Shown: piece by piece, positions 1-13,714 of the stretch | How the letters are laid out: every line of letters begins with the position of its first letter | How positions within the stretch are numbered: the first letter of the stretch is position 1 | From: G963667915 sp965197385 | GTDB lineage: Bacteria; Acidobacteriota; Vicinamibacteria; Vicinamibacterales; UBA823 | DNA: 64,000 nt | Direction: 5' to 3' | NCBI GenBank assembly: GCA_965197385.1 | Contig: CBDANA010000006.1 | Coordinates: 124,001 to 188,000 of the forward strand | The notes under the pieces: model-generated | What the model was told of the DNA's origin: nothing | Databases searched by the model: none | What the model saw: only the letters and a program-made list of their open reading frames with translations | Translations under genes and position numbers: made by a program

Positions 1-3399
<3,399 letters not shown>

Positions 3400-3556
3400 G
3401 CTTTACTGGACCCACGGCACGGTCGTGACAGCGGACCGGCGGACACACGCGATAACATCGAGCTCGCGGCCGCGCCACTCGATTCGGCGCGCCCGAACTC
3501 CGTTCGACGAGCGCCGCCCCGGGTCGACCGGCGCGACGCTCCCACAGCCGAGATGG

Positions 3557-3946
3557 CTACTTGATCTCGACTTTAGCGCCGACTGCTTCGAATTTCGTCT
3601 GGATCGCCTCGGCCTCGGCCTTGGGAATACCTTCCTTGAGGACCTTCGGCGCAGCCTCCACCAAGTCCTTCGCCTCCTTCAGACCCAGGCTCGTCACTTC
3701 GCGCACGGCCTTGATGACATTGATCTTCTTGGCACCAAAGTCAATCAGGGTCACCGTGAACTCGGTCTGCTCCTCCACGGCCGCCGTGCCAACACCGGCC
3801 GCGCCGGCCACCGCGCCGGCCACCGCCACCGGCATGGCCGCCGACACACCCAACTCTTCCTCGAGGGCCTTGACGAGCTGCGAGAGCTCCATGACCGAGA
3901 TGCCCTTGATATATTCGACTACCTGTTCTTGCGTCACTTCATCCAC
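3557..3946 (-). CDS. rplL: 50S ribosomal protein L7/L12
   Basis: Multimeric stalk protein of the 50S subunit that recruits translational GTPases. The 129 residues show the usual layout: an N-terminal dimerisation segment (VVEYIKGISVMELSQLVKAL), an Ala/Gly/Val-rich hinge at about residues 38-55, and the conserved C-terminal domain (KINVIKAVREVTSLGLKEAK). The start is GTG at 3946, preceded by an AGGAG motif 8 nt upstream. The gene lies 53 nt after rplJ and 157 nt before rpoB; I see no gene in that 157-nt spacer. Confidence 0.97.
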   Translation of the reverse strand: MDEVTQEQVVEYIKGISVMELSQLVKALEEELGVSAAMPVAVAGAVAGAAGVGTAAVEEQTEFTVTLIDFGAKKINVIKAVREVTSLGLKEAKDLVEAAPKVLKEGIPKAEAEAIQTKFEAVGAKVEIK

Positions 3947-3999
3947 CCTTCGTTCTCCTAACCTGACCCGATCACACGCGCCACGAACCCCGCGGTGAA

Positions 4000-4524
4000 T
4001 TAGTCGCCCTTCTTCGTTTCAATTTGTGACAGGACGTTCATGAAATTGCGCGGCACACCGCTGAGCACCGTGACCAGCTGGCTTATCGACGCCTGCAAGA
4101 CGGACAGCAACGTGGCGTAGATCTCGGGCTTGCTCGGCAGCGCGGCGAGATCCGCGACCTCCGCCGGCGTGAAGCTCCGACCCTGCACGATGGCCGCCTT
4201 GACCCTCAGCACGGGCGCGGTCCTGGCGAACGTCGTCAGCGCCCTGACCAGCGGCACCGGGTCTGTCTCCGAGTAGGCAACAGCGTTGGTACCCACGAAC
4301 GACTCTCCGAGCGCTTCGAATGCGCTGCCCTTCACCGCTCGCTTGGCTAGAGTGTTCTTCACGACCCGATACTGGGCATCGGCCTTGTGGACCTGGCGGC
4401 GCAATTCCGTCGCCGCCGGCACGTCGAGGCCCGTGAAATCGAGGAGGACAACGCCCTCTGCTGCCTTGAACATCGACTCCAGCTCTTGCTGCTGGGCTTC
4501 CTTGTCCGCTCTCCTTACCGCCAT
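4000..4524 (-). CDS. rplJ: 50S ribosomal protein L10
   Basis: Base of the ribosomal stalk; binds 23S rRNA and anchors L7/L12 dimers through its C-terminal helix. 174 residues, normal length. The N-terminal region contains GVVLLDFTGLDVPAATELRR and KNTLAKRAV, typical of L10. Only 5 nt separate it from the rplA stop codon, so there is no room for an extended autoregulatory L10 leader directly upstream. The start ATG at 4524 has AGGAG very close by, overlapping the end of rplA, which suggests translational coupling. Confidence 0.96.
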   Translation of the reverse strand: MAVRRADKEAQQQELESMFKAAEGVVLLDFTGLDVPAATELRRQVHKADAQYRVVKNTLAKRAVKGSAFEALGESFVGTNAVAYSETDPVPLVRALTTFARTAPVLRVKAAIVQGRSFTPAEVADLAALPSKPEIYATLLSVLQASISQLVTVLSGVPRNFMNVLSQIETKKGD

Positions 4525-4529
4525 GACTC

Positions 4530-5237
4530 CTACATTCCTGCTTTCGTGCCCTCGGCGCTCGCGGGATCGACTTTCACGCCTGGTCCCATCGTCGAGGAGA
4601 CCGTCACACTCTTCAGGTACTTCCCCTTGGCAGCCACCGGCTTCGCCTTGACGACGCTGGATACCAGCGCCTGCGCGTTGTCGATCAAGTTCTCGCTCGA
4701 GAACGACACCCTGCCGATCGGCGCATGCACGATCCCCGTCTTGTCGACCCGGAACTCGACCTTGCCCGCCTTGATCTCCTTGACGGCCTTACCGATGTCG
4801 AACGTGACCGTGCCGGTCTTCGGGTTGGGCATGAGACCGCGCGGTCCTAACACCTTGCCGAGCTTGCCGACCGACCGCATCATATCGGGCGCAGCCACGA
4901 CGGCGTCAAAGTCCATCCAGCCGCCCTGAATCTTCTCGACCATTTCTTCGCCGCCAACCACGTCCGCCCCGGCCTTTTCGGCCTCCTTCTGCTTCTCGCT
5001 CGCCGCGATGACCAACACGCGCTTGCTCTTGCCCAGCCCGTGGGGCAGCACGACAGTACCGCGCACCATCTGGTCGGCGTGCTTCGGGTTGACGCCCAGC
5101 CGAAGCGCCAACTCGACCGTCTCGTCGAACTTCGCGAACGTCACCTTCTGGACGACCGGAATCGCCTCTTCGAGCGAGACCAGCGCCTCTGGCACCTGCG
5201 CCTGCGCCGCCGTGAACTTCTTGGTCTTGCGTTGCAT
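4530..5237 (-). CDS. rplA: 50S ribosomal protein L1
   Basis: Large-subunit protein of the L1 stalk that helps tRNA leave the E site; often a translational repressor of its own operon. 235 residues. The L1 signature (MRSVGKLGKVLGPRGLMPNP) is present. The open frame extends further upstream, but the start at 5237 gives MQRKTKKFTAAQAQV, the usual L1 N-terminus, with AGGGTG about 7 nt upstream. The longer version would overlap rplK and has no family support. Confidence 0.96.
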   Translation of the reverse strand: MQRKTKKFTAAQAQVPEALVSLEEAIPVVQKVTFAKFDETVELALRLGVNPKHADQMVRGTVVLPHGLGKSKRVLVIAASEKQKEAEKAGADVVGGEEMVEKIQGGWMDFDAVVAAPDMMRSVGKLGKVLGPRGLMPNPKTGTVTFDIGKAVKEIKAGKVEFRVDKTGIVHAPIGRVSFSSENLIDNAQALVSSVVKAKPVAAKGKYLKSVTVSSTMGPGVKVDPASAEGTKAGM

Positions 5238-5268
5238 GTGCAGCACCCTAGCAGCAAGTGGTGGGCTG

Positions 5269-5694
5269 CTAGGCGGTGACGTCAAGCCCCATCGACCGGG
5301 CCGTGCCGGCCACAATCTTCACCGCCGCGTCGATCGACTCGCAGTTAAGATCGGGCATCTTCTCTTTGGCGATCTCTTCGACGTCCTTCGTCGAAACGGA
5401 TCCCACCTTGTTCTTGTTCGGCTCGCCGGATCCCTTGGCAATGTTCGCCGCACGTTTCAACAGCACGGCGGCGGGCGGCGTCTTCGTGATGAAGCTGTAC
5501 GACCGGTCGGCGTAGATCGTGACGACCGCGGGGATGATCAGTCCCTCCTGACTCGCGGTCTTCGCGTTGAACGCCTTGCAGAAGTCCATGATGTGCAGCC
5601 CGTGGGGTCCGAGCGCCGTGCCCACGGGCGGTGCCGGTGTCGCCTTGCCGGCCGCAATCTGGAGCTTCACTTGAGCCAGAACTTTTTTCGCCAT
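5269..5694 (-). CDS. rplK: 50S ribosomal protein L11
   Basis: Part of the GTPase-associated centre; binds the 23S rRNA thiostrepton loop and is involved in stringent-response signalling. 141 residues, the canonical length. It starts MAKKVLAQVKLQI and contains the proline-rich PAPPVGTALGPHGLHIMDFC segment between the two domains. ATG at 5694. It follows nusG by 79 nt and precedes rplA by 31 nt, in the usual nusG-rplK-rplA order. Confidence 0.97.
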   Translation of the reverse strand: MAKKVLAQVKLQIAAGKATPAPPVGTALGPHGLHIMDFCKAFNAKTASQEGLIIPAVVTIYADRSYSFITKTPPAAVLLKRAANIAKGSGEPNKNKVGSVSTKDVEEIAKEKMPDLNCESIDAAVKIVAGTARSMGLDVTA

Positions 5695-5773
5695 GACGCC
5701 TCAGTTTCAGTCGCGCCGCCGTCGAAGGCTGCACGGTCCTCACGACATCGCGGCCCCGGTCGGCCGCTAGCCG

Positions 5774-6312
<539 letters not shown>

Positions 6313-6316
<4 letters not shown>

Positions 6317-6531
6317 GCCACACCAAACGCGGCGAACACCCAGCCCATCAGGGCGTTGAGCAACAAGTCGATCCCCCACAGGTACACCCCGAAGAAGATC
6401 GACGTCAGAATGACGATGAATGTCGTCGCGTACACTTCCTTCTTCGACGGCCAGGTCACGCGCTCTAACTCGTTGCGTACCTGGGTCAGAAATGTCCGCG
6501 ACTGATCCCACCATCCCAGAACACCGCTCAT
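6313..6531 (-). CDS. secE: Preprotein translocase subunit SecE
   Basis: Small essential membrane subunit of the SecYEG channel. The 72 residues have the short form: an amphipathic segment with the conserved NELERVTWPSKKEVYATT motif, then one transmembrane helix (residues ~32-60). The start at 6531 was chosen over an upstream in-frame ATG because the latter lies inside tRNA-Trp. The stop overlaps the nusG start by 4 nt. Confidence 0.95.
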
Positions 6532-6588
6532 CGTGCTGTCTCGCTCGCCACCCGCCGCGTCTGGCGCGATCCGCGCCTGCGACGCGAT

Positions 6589-6664
6589 TGGCAGGCCAGG
6601 AGGGACTTGAACCCCCAACCCCCGGTTTTGGAGACCGGTGCTCTGCCAGTTGAGCTACTGGCCT
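6589..6664 (-). tRNA. trnW: tRNA-Trp(CCA)
   Basis: 76-nt cloverleaf read on the minus strand: acceptor stem AGGCCAG/CTGGCCT, D-arm with GCTCAACTGGCAGAGC, anticodon loop CTCCAAA giving anticodon CCA, T-arm with GGTTCAAGTCC, discriminator G, and an encoded 3' CCA. It lies between rpmG and secE, a conserved bacterial location. Confidence 0.98.
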
Positions 6665-6678
6665 GCAACTCAGTCGAC

Positions 6679-6828
6679 CTACTTCGTCTCCCGATGTGTC
6701 GTGTGCGTCCGGCACCATCGGCAGAACTTCTTCATCTCCAGACGCCCTGAGGTCGTCCTCTTGTTCTTCGTCGTGCTGTAGTTACGCCGCTTGCACTCGG
6801 TGCAGGCCAGCGAAACGATGGCGCGCAT
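6679..6828 (-). CDS. rpmG: 50S ribosomal protein L33
   Basis: Small zinc-binding large-subunit protein, 49 residues, beginning MRAIVSLACTECKRRNYST. Two CxxC pairs (CTEC at 9-12 and CRWC at 36-39) identify the zinc-binding C+ form. ATG at 6828. It sits between tuf and tRNA-Trp, its usual place in tuf-rpmG-secE-nusG clusters. Confidence 0.96.
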   Translation of the reverse strand: MRAIVSLACTECKRRNYSTTKNKRTTSGRLEMKKFCRWCRTHTTHRETK

Positions 6829-6863
6829 GACTGAATCCCCGTACCCGCCCGACTAGCGTCCGC

Positions 6864-8050
<1,187 letters not shown>

Positions 8051-8120
8051 GTCGTCCCTCTCCTCCACGCCTCAACCGACCCGGCGCCGCCGCGATCGGC
8101 GCGGCGCCGATCCCAAATGC

Positions 8121-8196
<76 letters not shown>

Positions 8197-8242
8197 CACG
8201 AATTCGCCGCCGACGCCGGCCGTGGCACAGCGGCCACCGCCT

Positions 8243-8317
8243 TGGAGCGGGAGACGGGGATCGAACCCGCGACCAACAGCTTGGAAGGCTGTGACTCTAC
8301 CACTGAGTTACTCCCGC
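8243..8317 (-). tRNA. trnG: tRNA-Gly(TCC)
   Basis: 75 nt on the minus strand. Acceptor stem GCGGGAG/CTCCCGC, discriminator T, encoded CCA; anticodon loop CTTCCAA gives TCC; T-arm GGGTTCGATCCCC. Second position of the four-tRNA cluster ahead of tuf. Confidence 0.98.
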
Positions 8318-8336
8318 GAACTGTGCTCCCGTTCCC

Positions 8337-8357
8337 ATCCGTCATCCGTCATCCGTC
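8337..8357. repeat. Heptamer tandem repeat, ATCCGTC x3
   Basis: Three perfect head-to-tail copies of the 7-base unit ATCCGTC in the spacer between tRNA-Gly and tRNA-Tyr. Other short heptamer arrays with different units occur at 26583, 29884 and (degenerate) 61224. Confidence 0.85.
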
Positions 8358-8396
8358 AGAGGGTGCGACTGTCCGACGGCCCAGGACGGCTCACCT

Positions 8397-8483
8397 TGGT
8401 GGCGAGGGGAGGATTCGAACCTCCGAAGCCGCTGGGGCGACAGATTTACAGTCTGTTGCGTTTGACCGCTCCGCAACCTCGCC
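8397..8483 (-). tRNA. trnY: tRNA-Tyr(GTA)
   Basis: 87-nt type II tRNA with a long variable arm, minus strand. Acceptor stem GGCGAGG/CCTCGCC, discriminator A, encoded CCA; anticodon loop CTGTAAA gives GTA; T-arm GGTTCGAATCC. Third tRNA of the cluster. Confidence 0.98.
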
Positions 8484-8624
8484 AAACTCTCCGTCGTCGC
8501 TCGGCGAACCGCCCGCTACCCCAGCCACCGGCGGGCACGCGGGCTCGGGTAGTGTTCGCTAAACGTCATGACTCGAAAATGTGTGATGCGGTGGAAAGCG
8601 CTGCCTACCGTCTGAGCCCTTGGG

Positions 8625-8698
8625 AGCTGGCGAAGGGATTTGAACCCCCGACCGGCTGATTACAAATCAGCTGCTCTACCGGACTGAGCTACGCCAGC
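8625..8698 (-). tRNA. trnT: tRNA-Thr(TGT)
   Basis: 74 nt on the minus strand, first gene of the tRNA-tuf transcript. Acceptor stem GCTGGCG/CGCCAGC, anticodon loop TTTGTAA with anticodon TGT, T-arm GGTTCAAATCC. Unlike the other tRNAs here, the 3' terminal trinucleotide is not encoded as CCA (the DNA reads CCC), so CCA must be added after transcription. Confidence 0.97.
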
Positions 8699-8712
8699 CA
8701 AACAAAACGGGC

Positions 8713-8741
8713 ATTCTAGCACGTCCCGTGCCATCCCGCAA
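8713..8741 (-). promoter_or_regulatory. Sigma-70-type promoter of the tRNA-tuf transcript
   Basis: Minus-strand -10 hexamer TAGAAT (8713-8718) and -35 hexamer TTGCGG (8736-8741) with a 17-bp spacer. Transcription would begin a few bases before tRNA-Thr(TGT), as expected for a stable-RNA operon. Assigned by consensus match only. Confidence 0.6.
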
Positions 8742-8781
8742 CAGTGGACCTTTACCAGATCGAGCCAGTATCGTTACATCG

Positions 8782-9516
8782 CTACGTCGTTCCAGCACCC
8801 TCCGGCGGGCGGGCGGCGCGCTGGCGAACGGCCTCGAACAGGACGATTCCGGCCGCCACCGACACATTCAGGCTCGACACCTGGCCGGCCATCGGAATGG
8901 ACACGAGCCAATCACACCGCGCTCGCACCAGTCGCCGCAGTCCCTTGCCTTCCGCCCCCAGGACCAGCGCGGTCGGCAAGGTCAGGTTGACGTCGTCGTA
9001 CTGCTGCGGGGCGGCACCTGCCAGGCCGACGATCCAGACACCCTTGGCCTTCAGCGCCTCGAGGGTCCTGGCGATGTTGACGACCGTGGCGACCCGAACG
9101 TGGGCCACCGCGCCCGCCGACGCCTTGGCCGCGGCCCCGTCGAGCCTGGCGGCGTGGCGCGACTGCTGCACGACACCGTCAGCACCGGCCGCATCAGCCG
9201 TCCGGAAGATCGCACCAACATTCTGCGGATCCTCGATGCCATCGAGCACGACCAGCAGCGGCGACGGTGACGACAGTAGGTCGCCCAGCGTGTGCTCCCG
9301 TCGGGGTGCGAGTTCGGCCACAACCCCCTGGTGCGGACGGCCGCGGGCCGCGCGCGCCAGTTGCGCGTCGGTCCGGCGCTGGACGGGCACTCCGGCCGAC
9401 TCGGCCAGGGCAACGAGGCGGCGCACGCGAGGGTTGGCCGGGTCGCCGACCGAAACCGAGGCGGCGTGGCCCGCGCGCAACGCTTCGAGCACGGCATGAA
9501 TCCCGTAAATCACCAT
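8782..9516 (-). CDS. rlmB: 23S rRNA (guanosine-2'-O-)-methyltransferase RlmB, TrmH/SpoU family
   Basis: Methylates the ribose of a conserved guanosine in 23S rRNA. 244 residues from the preferred start MVIYGIHAVLEALRAG: an N-terminal substrate-binding domain, then the SPOUT knot domain with the family motifs DGIEDPQNVGAIFRTADAAG, LVLGAEGKGL and SIPMAGQVSSLNVSVAAGIV. An in-frame ATG at 9546 would add 10 residues, but it lacks a ribosome-binding site and the family N-terminus. The gene lies about 40 nt after gltX and is probably cotranscribed with it. Confidence 0.93.
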   Translation of the reverse strand: MVIYGIHAVLEALRAGHAASVSVGDPANPRVRRLVALAESAGVPVQRRTDAQLARAARGRPHQGVVAELAPRREHTLGDLLSSPSPLLVVLDGIEDPQNVGAIFRTADAAGADGVVQQSRHAARLDGAAAKASAGAVAHVRVATVVNIARTLEALKAKGVWIVGLAGAAPQQYDDVNLTLPTALVLGAEGKGLRRLVRARCDWLVSIPMAGQVSSLNVSVAAGIVLFEAVRQRAARPPEGAGTT

Positions 9517-9558
9517 GGCATGAAGGCAATCCTTCGGATTGCGCATCGCGGCGCCGCG

Positions 9559-11064
9559 CTACGTGTCGGTGCGCTCGAGTGCCGCAGCAAACGCCGCCGC
9601 GCGCTCGCGACATCCCAGGATCGAGCCGACGCCGGTGGATGCCGCCAATTCTGCTCCGCGGTCGATCGCGGGCACCGCGCGGTCCAGCTCCATCCCATCG
9701 GTACGCCCTGTCAGGGCGACGCGAATAGGATGAACCAGCGCGCGGCCCTTGCATCCGGTCTCGGTTCGCACCGCCGTCTTGATCTGACGAAACCGATCGG
9801 CGTCCAGTCGCGGACTGGCCGCGAGCGTACCGGCCAGGGCGACAATAACCCGGCGGGCGTCCGCCTCACCCACCGCGTGCTGGATGTCCGCCTTCGACAG
9901 AGCCTCGGCGACGTCGAACTCGAACAGAAACTGGACGCGATTCGGTATCTGCTCGAGCCGATCGACATCCCCCGCCGCCAGTTGGGCGACGTCACCGAGG
10001 AATGCCCGGCCGGATTCGTCGAGCGCACCGGCCCGCCCCGCCGCCTGGAAGAACGGAATCGCCAGGGTCGCCAGCCGCGCAGGCGCCATCGTCTTCAGAT
10101 AGTGCCGGTTGACCCATGCCAGCTTCTGCGAGTCGAACACGCCCGCGCTGCGCCCGACCTTGGCGATCTGAAACCGGCGCGCCAGCTCCGGCAGCGGCAA
10201 GATCTCGTCGTCTCCGCCCGGTGACCATCCGATCAGCGCGAGGTAGTTCGCCAGCGCCTCCGGGAGGTAGCCCTGCGCCCGGAACTCTGCCACCGACGTC
10301 GCGCCGTGGCGCTTGGAGAGCGGCGCATGATCGGGCCCCGTGACGAGCGCAAGGTGCGCAAACACGGGCCGATCGAACCCCAACACGTCGGCCAGCAACA
10401 GCTGACGCGGCGTGTTCGACAGATGATCTTCGCCTCTGACGACGTGCGAGATCTTCATCAGCGCATCGTCCACGACGACCGCAAAGTTGTAGGCCGGCCG
10501 GCCGTTGGACCGGAGGATCACGGAGTCGCCGATCACCTCCCGCGCGAAGCTGACGGTGCCGCGCACGACGTCATCGAACGTGACCTGCTCGACCTCCGGG
10601 ACGCGAAACCGGATCGCGGCCGGCTCGCTGGCCGCCAGCCGGCGCCGAACGACGTCCGGCGCCAGGTCGCGACAGGTCCCCGGATACACCGCCGGGTGAC
10701 CCGACGCGACCGCCTCCCGCCGGGCCACCTCCAGGTCAGCCGCTGAACAGAAGCAGCGGTAGGCCGCCCCGCGCTCGAGCAGCTCGTCCGCGTACGCACG
10801 GTACATCTCGGCACGCTCCGACTGGCGGTACGGACCGTAGGGCCCCCCGACGTCCGGCCCCTCGTCCCAGACCAGCCCCAGCCACCGGAGGTCCTCCAGG
10901 ATGCCAGCCTCCGAGTCGCGCGTCGAGCGTTCGGTGTCGGTATCCTCGATCCGGATGACGAACGTGCCGCCGGAGCCCGCCGCCGCCAACCAATTGAACA
11001 GGGCGGTCCGGGCGTTGCCGACGTGCAGCCACCCCGTCGGACTCGGAGCGAACCGAAGTCTCAC
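9559..11064 (-). CDS. gltX: Glutamate--tRNA ligase
   Basis: Charges tRNA-Glu. 501 residues, class I synthetase: the HIGH-type motif is in FAPSPTGWLHVGNARTALF, and the KMSKS-type loop is LSKRHGATSV, the usual GluRS variant. The start is GTG at 11064, overlapping the ispDF stop as GTGA. Whether it also misacylates tRNA-Gln cannot be told from sequence; no gatCAB or glnS lies in the window. Confidence 0.96.
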   Translation of the reverse strand: MRLRFAPSPTGWLHVGNARTALFNWLAAAGSGGTFVIRIEDTDTERSTRDSEAGILEDLRWLGLVWDEGPDVGGPYGPYRQSERAEMYRAYADELLERGAAYRCFCSAADLEVARREAVASGHPAVYPGTCRDLAPDVVRRRLAASEPAAIRFRVPEVEQVTFDDVVRGTVSFAREVIGDSVILRSNGRPAYNFAVVVDDALMKISHVVRGEDHLSNTPRQLLLADVLGFDRPVFAHLALVTGPDHAPLSKRHGATSVAEFRAQGYLPEALANYLALIGWSPGGDDEILPLPELARRFQIAKVGRSAGVFDSQKLAWVNRHYLKTMAPARLATLAIPFFQAAGRAGALDESGRAFLGDVAQLAAGDVDRLEQIPNRVQFLFEFDVAEALSKADIQHAVGEADARRVIVALAGTLAASPRLDADRFRQIKTAVRTETGCKGRALVHPIRVALTGRTDGMELDRAVPAIDRGAELAASTGVGSILGCRERAAAFAAALERTDT

Positions 11065-12254
11065 GATGACGCCTCAGGCGGGACCATCGCCACGCGCGCC
11101 AACTGCGCCACTGCGTGCACGGCGATCGCGTCGCCGCGGCCGAGCGGCCCGATACCCTCGTTCGTCTTGCCCTTCAGGCCAACGTCGGCCGGCGTCACCC
11201 CCGCCGCCTCCGCCACACGGGCTCGCATCGCCTCGAGATAGGCTGCGAGCTTCGGCTGCTCGGCGATCACGACGACATCGATGTTTCGCACCTCGAACCC
11301 CAGGTCCCGCACGATCGCCCGAGCCCGCGTCAGCAACTCCAGGCTGGACACGTCCTTCCACTGGGGATCGGAACTCGGGAAATGCTGACCGATGTCGCCG
11401 GCCGCGGCGGCACCCAGGATCGCGTCGATGACGGCATGACAGACGGCGTCTGCGTCGGAATGCCCCAAGAGGCCCCGCGCGTACGGAATCGTCACGCCGC
11501 CGAGCACGAGCGGTCGCCCGTCGACCAGTCGGTGCAAGTCGTATCCGATGCCAATACGCACGTCACTGACTCCTGGAGAACCGGCGACGACCGCACGGGC
11601 GGCCGCCAGATCGAGCGCCGTCGTGATCTTGACATTGCGCACATCACCGTCGACGACACGCACCGCTTGGCCGGCCCGCTCGACCAACATCGCCTCGTCG
11701 GTTGCCTCCATCGTCTCACCGAGGGCCAGCGCCTCCTCCAGAACCTCTCGCCGAAACACCTGCGGGGTCTGCGCCAAGTAGATCGTGTCGCGCGGCAACG
11801 TGGTGTCGATCAGAACCCGGTGCTCCGCGTGGTCGACCAACTTCACGGTGTCGCGCGCGGCGAGGGCGGCAACCGCCGCGCCGGTTTCAATCGCAGCGTC
11901 GAGCACCCGATCAATCACAGCGGCCGTGACGAACGGACGGGCGGCATCGTGAACCAGGACCAGATCCGCATACGGCGGCACGAGGGCAAACCCGCTCGCT
12001 ACCGAATCCTGCCGACGGGCTCCCCCCGACACAGCGCGGGTCGGCGTCTGCCGTCCGGCGGTCGTGGATCTATACTGGGCCACCATATCTGCGGGAAGCA
12101 CGACGACGATCTCATCTACCCGCGCGTGGCGATCGAACGTGTCGAGGCTGTGTTCCAGGACGGTCGATCGGCCGAGCGGCAGAAATTGTTTGGGGACGTC
12201 TGCGCCCAGGCGTGACCCGCGTCCCCCCGCCGCGATGATCGTCACGATGTACAT
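11061..12254 (-). CDS. ispDF: Bifunctional IspD-IspF enzyme (MEP isoprenoid pathway)
   Basis: Fusion of 2-C-methyl-D-erythritol 4-phosphate cytidylyltransferase (IspD) and 2-C-methyl-D-erythritol 2,4-cyclodiphosphate synthase (IspF), 397 residues. The IspD half starts MYIVTIIAAGGRGSRLG and includes VPKQFLPLG and VHDAARPF. The IspF half begins near residue 235 (RIGIGYDLHRL) with the metal-binding motifs GYDLHR and LLGHSDADAVCHA and ends with LKGKTNEGIGPLGRGDAIA. The start at 12254 gives the family N-terminus; an upstream in-frame codon at 12296 would overlap the preceding gene. ispE of the same pathway lies at 22335. Confidence 0.95.
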   Translation of the reverse strand: MYIVTIIAAGGRGSRLGADVPKQFLPLGRSTVLEHSLDTFDRHARVDEIVVVLPADMVAQYRSTTAGRQTPTRAVSGGARRQDSVASGFALVPPYADLVLVHDAARPFVTAAVIDRVLDAAIETGAAVAALAARDTVKLVDHAEHRVLIDTTLPRDTIYLAQTPQVFRREVLEEALALGETMEATDEAMLVERAGQAVRVVDGDVRNVKITTALDLAAARAVVAGSPGVSDVRIGIGYDLHRLVDGRPLVLGGVTIPYARGLLGHSDADAVCHAVIDAILGAAAAGDIGQHFPSSDPQWKDVSSLELLTRARAIVRDLGFEVRNIDVVVIAEQPKLAAYLEAMRARVAEAAGVTPADVGLKGKTNEGIGPLGRGDAIAVHAVAQLARVAMVPPEASS

Positions 12255-12262
12255 GCGAGGCC

Positions 12263-12928
12263 TCAGTCGGTCGGCACGCCATCGGCGGCGAACCACCGGA
12301 CCACGCGACGGGGCCTGGCGAACGCCACCATCCGATCGGCCGTCGTCTCGACTGTCCGGACCAGCACGGCCGCGGCAAGGGCGACGGGCGCGAACACCAC
12401 CACCAGCGCGCAGGTCGTCTCCGACGTGATCATCGTCCGCGATGAATCAGATGTCGGGTTGCCGAACGGCCCCACCTGATCGGCCAGCACCAGCCGCCCG
12501 GCGACGTGCACCACGTCCTTCCGGATCCCCGGGTACGATTCATCGGCCCGGCCGATCCGGCAGTCGATGGCGCCGTCGATCCGCGCCGCATCGTACAGGC
12601 CAAACGGAAGTCCGGATTCCAGCGAGCACCAGTTGCACACATCAACCAGCACGTTCACGCGAGGAAACGACTCGCCTCGCCTGACGCGGCGCGCCAGCGC
12701 CTCGGACGATGGCCGCGTCTTGGTCGGGTCAATCCCGAAGCGGCGGTACAACCGCCGCACCGCGGTCGTCACCTCGTCGCGGTCAGTCCCCTGGCACGGC
12801 CGGCCTGCGGCCTCGGCAAGAGCAGCCTCCAGACGATGGTCGCCTGGTCCGACCTCGACCTCCTCGAGTCTGAGGCCAGCCAGACGAACCGCGTCGGCCA
12901 CCTCTGGCGCGACGGCGAGGGCCAGCAT
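12263..12928 (-). CDS. B3/B4 tRNA-binding domain protein
   Basis: 221-residue stand-alone B3/B4 domain, the fold found in the PheRS beta subunit and in small COG3382-type proteins of uncertain role (possibly editing-like or tRNA-associated). The family stretch FGIDPTKTRPSSEALARRV is followed by FPRVNVLVDVCNWCSLES and GLPFGLYDA. The C-terminal part has a hydrophobic stretch (TCALVVVFAPVALAAAVLV). The ATG at 12928 overlaps the plsC stop by one base (TGATG), so the two are translationally coupled; only 8 nt separate it from ispDF. The function is not known. Confidence 0.8.
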   Translation of the reverse strand: MLALAVAPEVADAVRLAGLRLEEVEVGPGDHRLEAALAEAAGRPCQGTDRDEVTTAVRRLYRRFGIDPTKTRPSSEALARRVRRGESFPRVNVLVDVCNWCSLESGLPFGLYDAARIDGAIDCRIGRADESYPGIRKDVVHVAGRLVLADQVGPFGNPTSDSSRTMITSETTCALVVVFAPVALAAAVLVRTVETTADRMVAFARPRRVVRWFAADGVPTD

Positions 12929-13692
12929 CAGGTACCCACCGCCACACCGGGCTTCGCCGCGTGCCCGTTCGCCTCGACCCCAGTCGCGACGATCGCCTGG
13001 ACCCGGTCGGCCAGGTCGCCGGCATCGTCGCGGGAGAGCCCCTCGGTCGCAATCGGCGGATGCACCGTGAGCCGCACGTGTCCCGGGCACGTCATCAGAC
13101 GCCCACGCCGCATGACGTGCCGGCTTCCCGTGATCGAGAGGGGCACGACCGGAATGCTGGCGTCGATGGCAATGACGAAGATCGCCTTTTTGAAACGGTC
13201 GAGACGGCCATCGACCGATCGAGTCCCCTCAGGAAACACAATTAACGACAACCCCAGGTCGATGACGGCCGAGATGCACCGAAACACCTCGTGGCCTGGC
13301 TTCGAGCGATCCACCAGCACATGCCCGGTGCGCTGAAGATGCCAGCCCAGCACGGGAAACCGGCCCAGCGACCGCTTGGCAATGATGCGCAGTTGATGGG
13401 GCAGCGACCAGAAGATGATCGGGATGTCGTAGATGCTCTGGTGGTTTGCCGTAAACACATAGCTAGCACCAGGCGTGAGGTGCTCCGCCCCATGAAAATC
13501 GACATCGACGCCGGTCGTCGCCAGGATCAGCCACGACCAGCCGCGCGCGCAGCGATGGCCGAGATCGCCGCGTCCCCCGAAGACGCTCGACCCGATCGAG
13601 ACGACGCCGAGCACAATCGTGTACACCCCGATCGCGGGGATCAGGAAGAAGACCGTGCGCCACCAGTGAAATGGAGGAATCGACACTGCCAT
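12928..13692 (-). CDS. plsC: 1-acyl-sn-glycerol-3-phosphate acyltransferase (PlsC family)
   Basis: Acylates lysophosphatidic acid to phosphatidic acid at the inner membrane. 254 residues. An N-terminal hydrophobic segment (residues 10-38) anchors it. Catalytic motif I is NHQSIYD (NHx4D) and motif III is FPEGTRS, followed by VPLSITGSR. The length is typical. It lies immediately upstream of the B3/B4 gene, with a one-base overlap. Confidence 0.92.
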   Translation of the reverse strand: MAVSIPPFHWWRTVFFLIPAIGVYTIVLGVVSIGSSVFGGRGDLGHRCARGWSWLILATTGVDVDFHGAEHLTPGASYVFTANHQSIYDIPIIFWSLPHQLRIIAKRSLGRFPVLGWHLQRTGHVLVDRSKPGHEVFRCISAVIDLGLSLIVFPEGTRSVDGRLDRFKKAIFVIAIDASIPVVPLSITGSRHVMRRGRLMTCPGHVRLTVHPPIATEGLSRDDAGDLADRVQAIVATGVEANGHAAKPGVAVGT

Positions 13693-13714
13693 CGACCGGG
13701 CGAATGGCTCAGGC

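Noticed and set aside
3400..3556. Possible L10-operon attenuator between rplL and rpoB
   Set aside because: No hairpin with a T-tract could be identified by eye in the 157-nt spacer.
8337..8357. Possible CRISPR-like repeat
   Set aside because: Seven-base direct repeats without spacers; no CRISPR array or cas gene is seen anywhere in the window.
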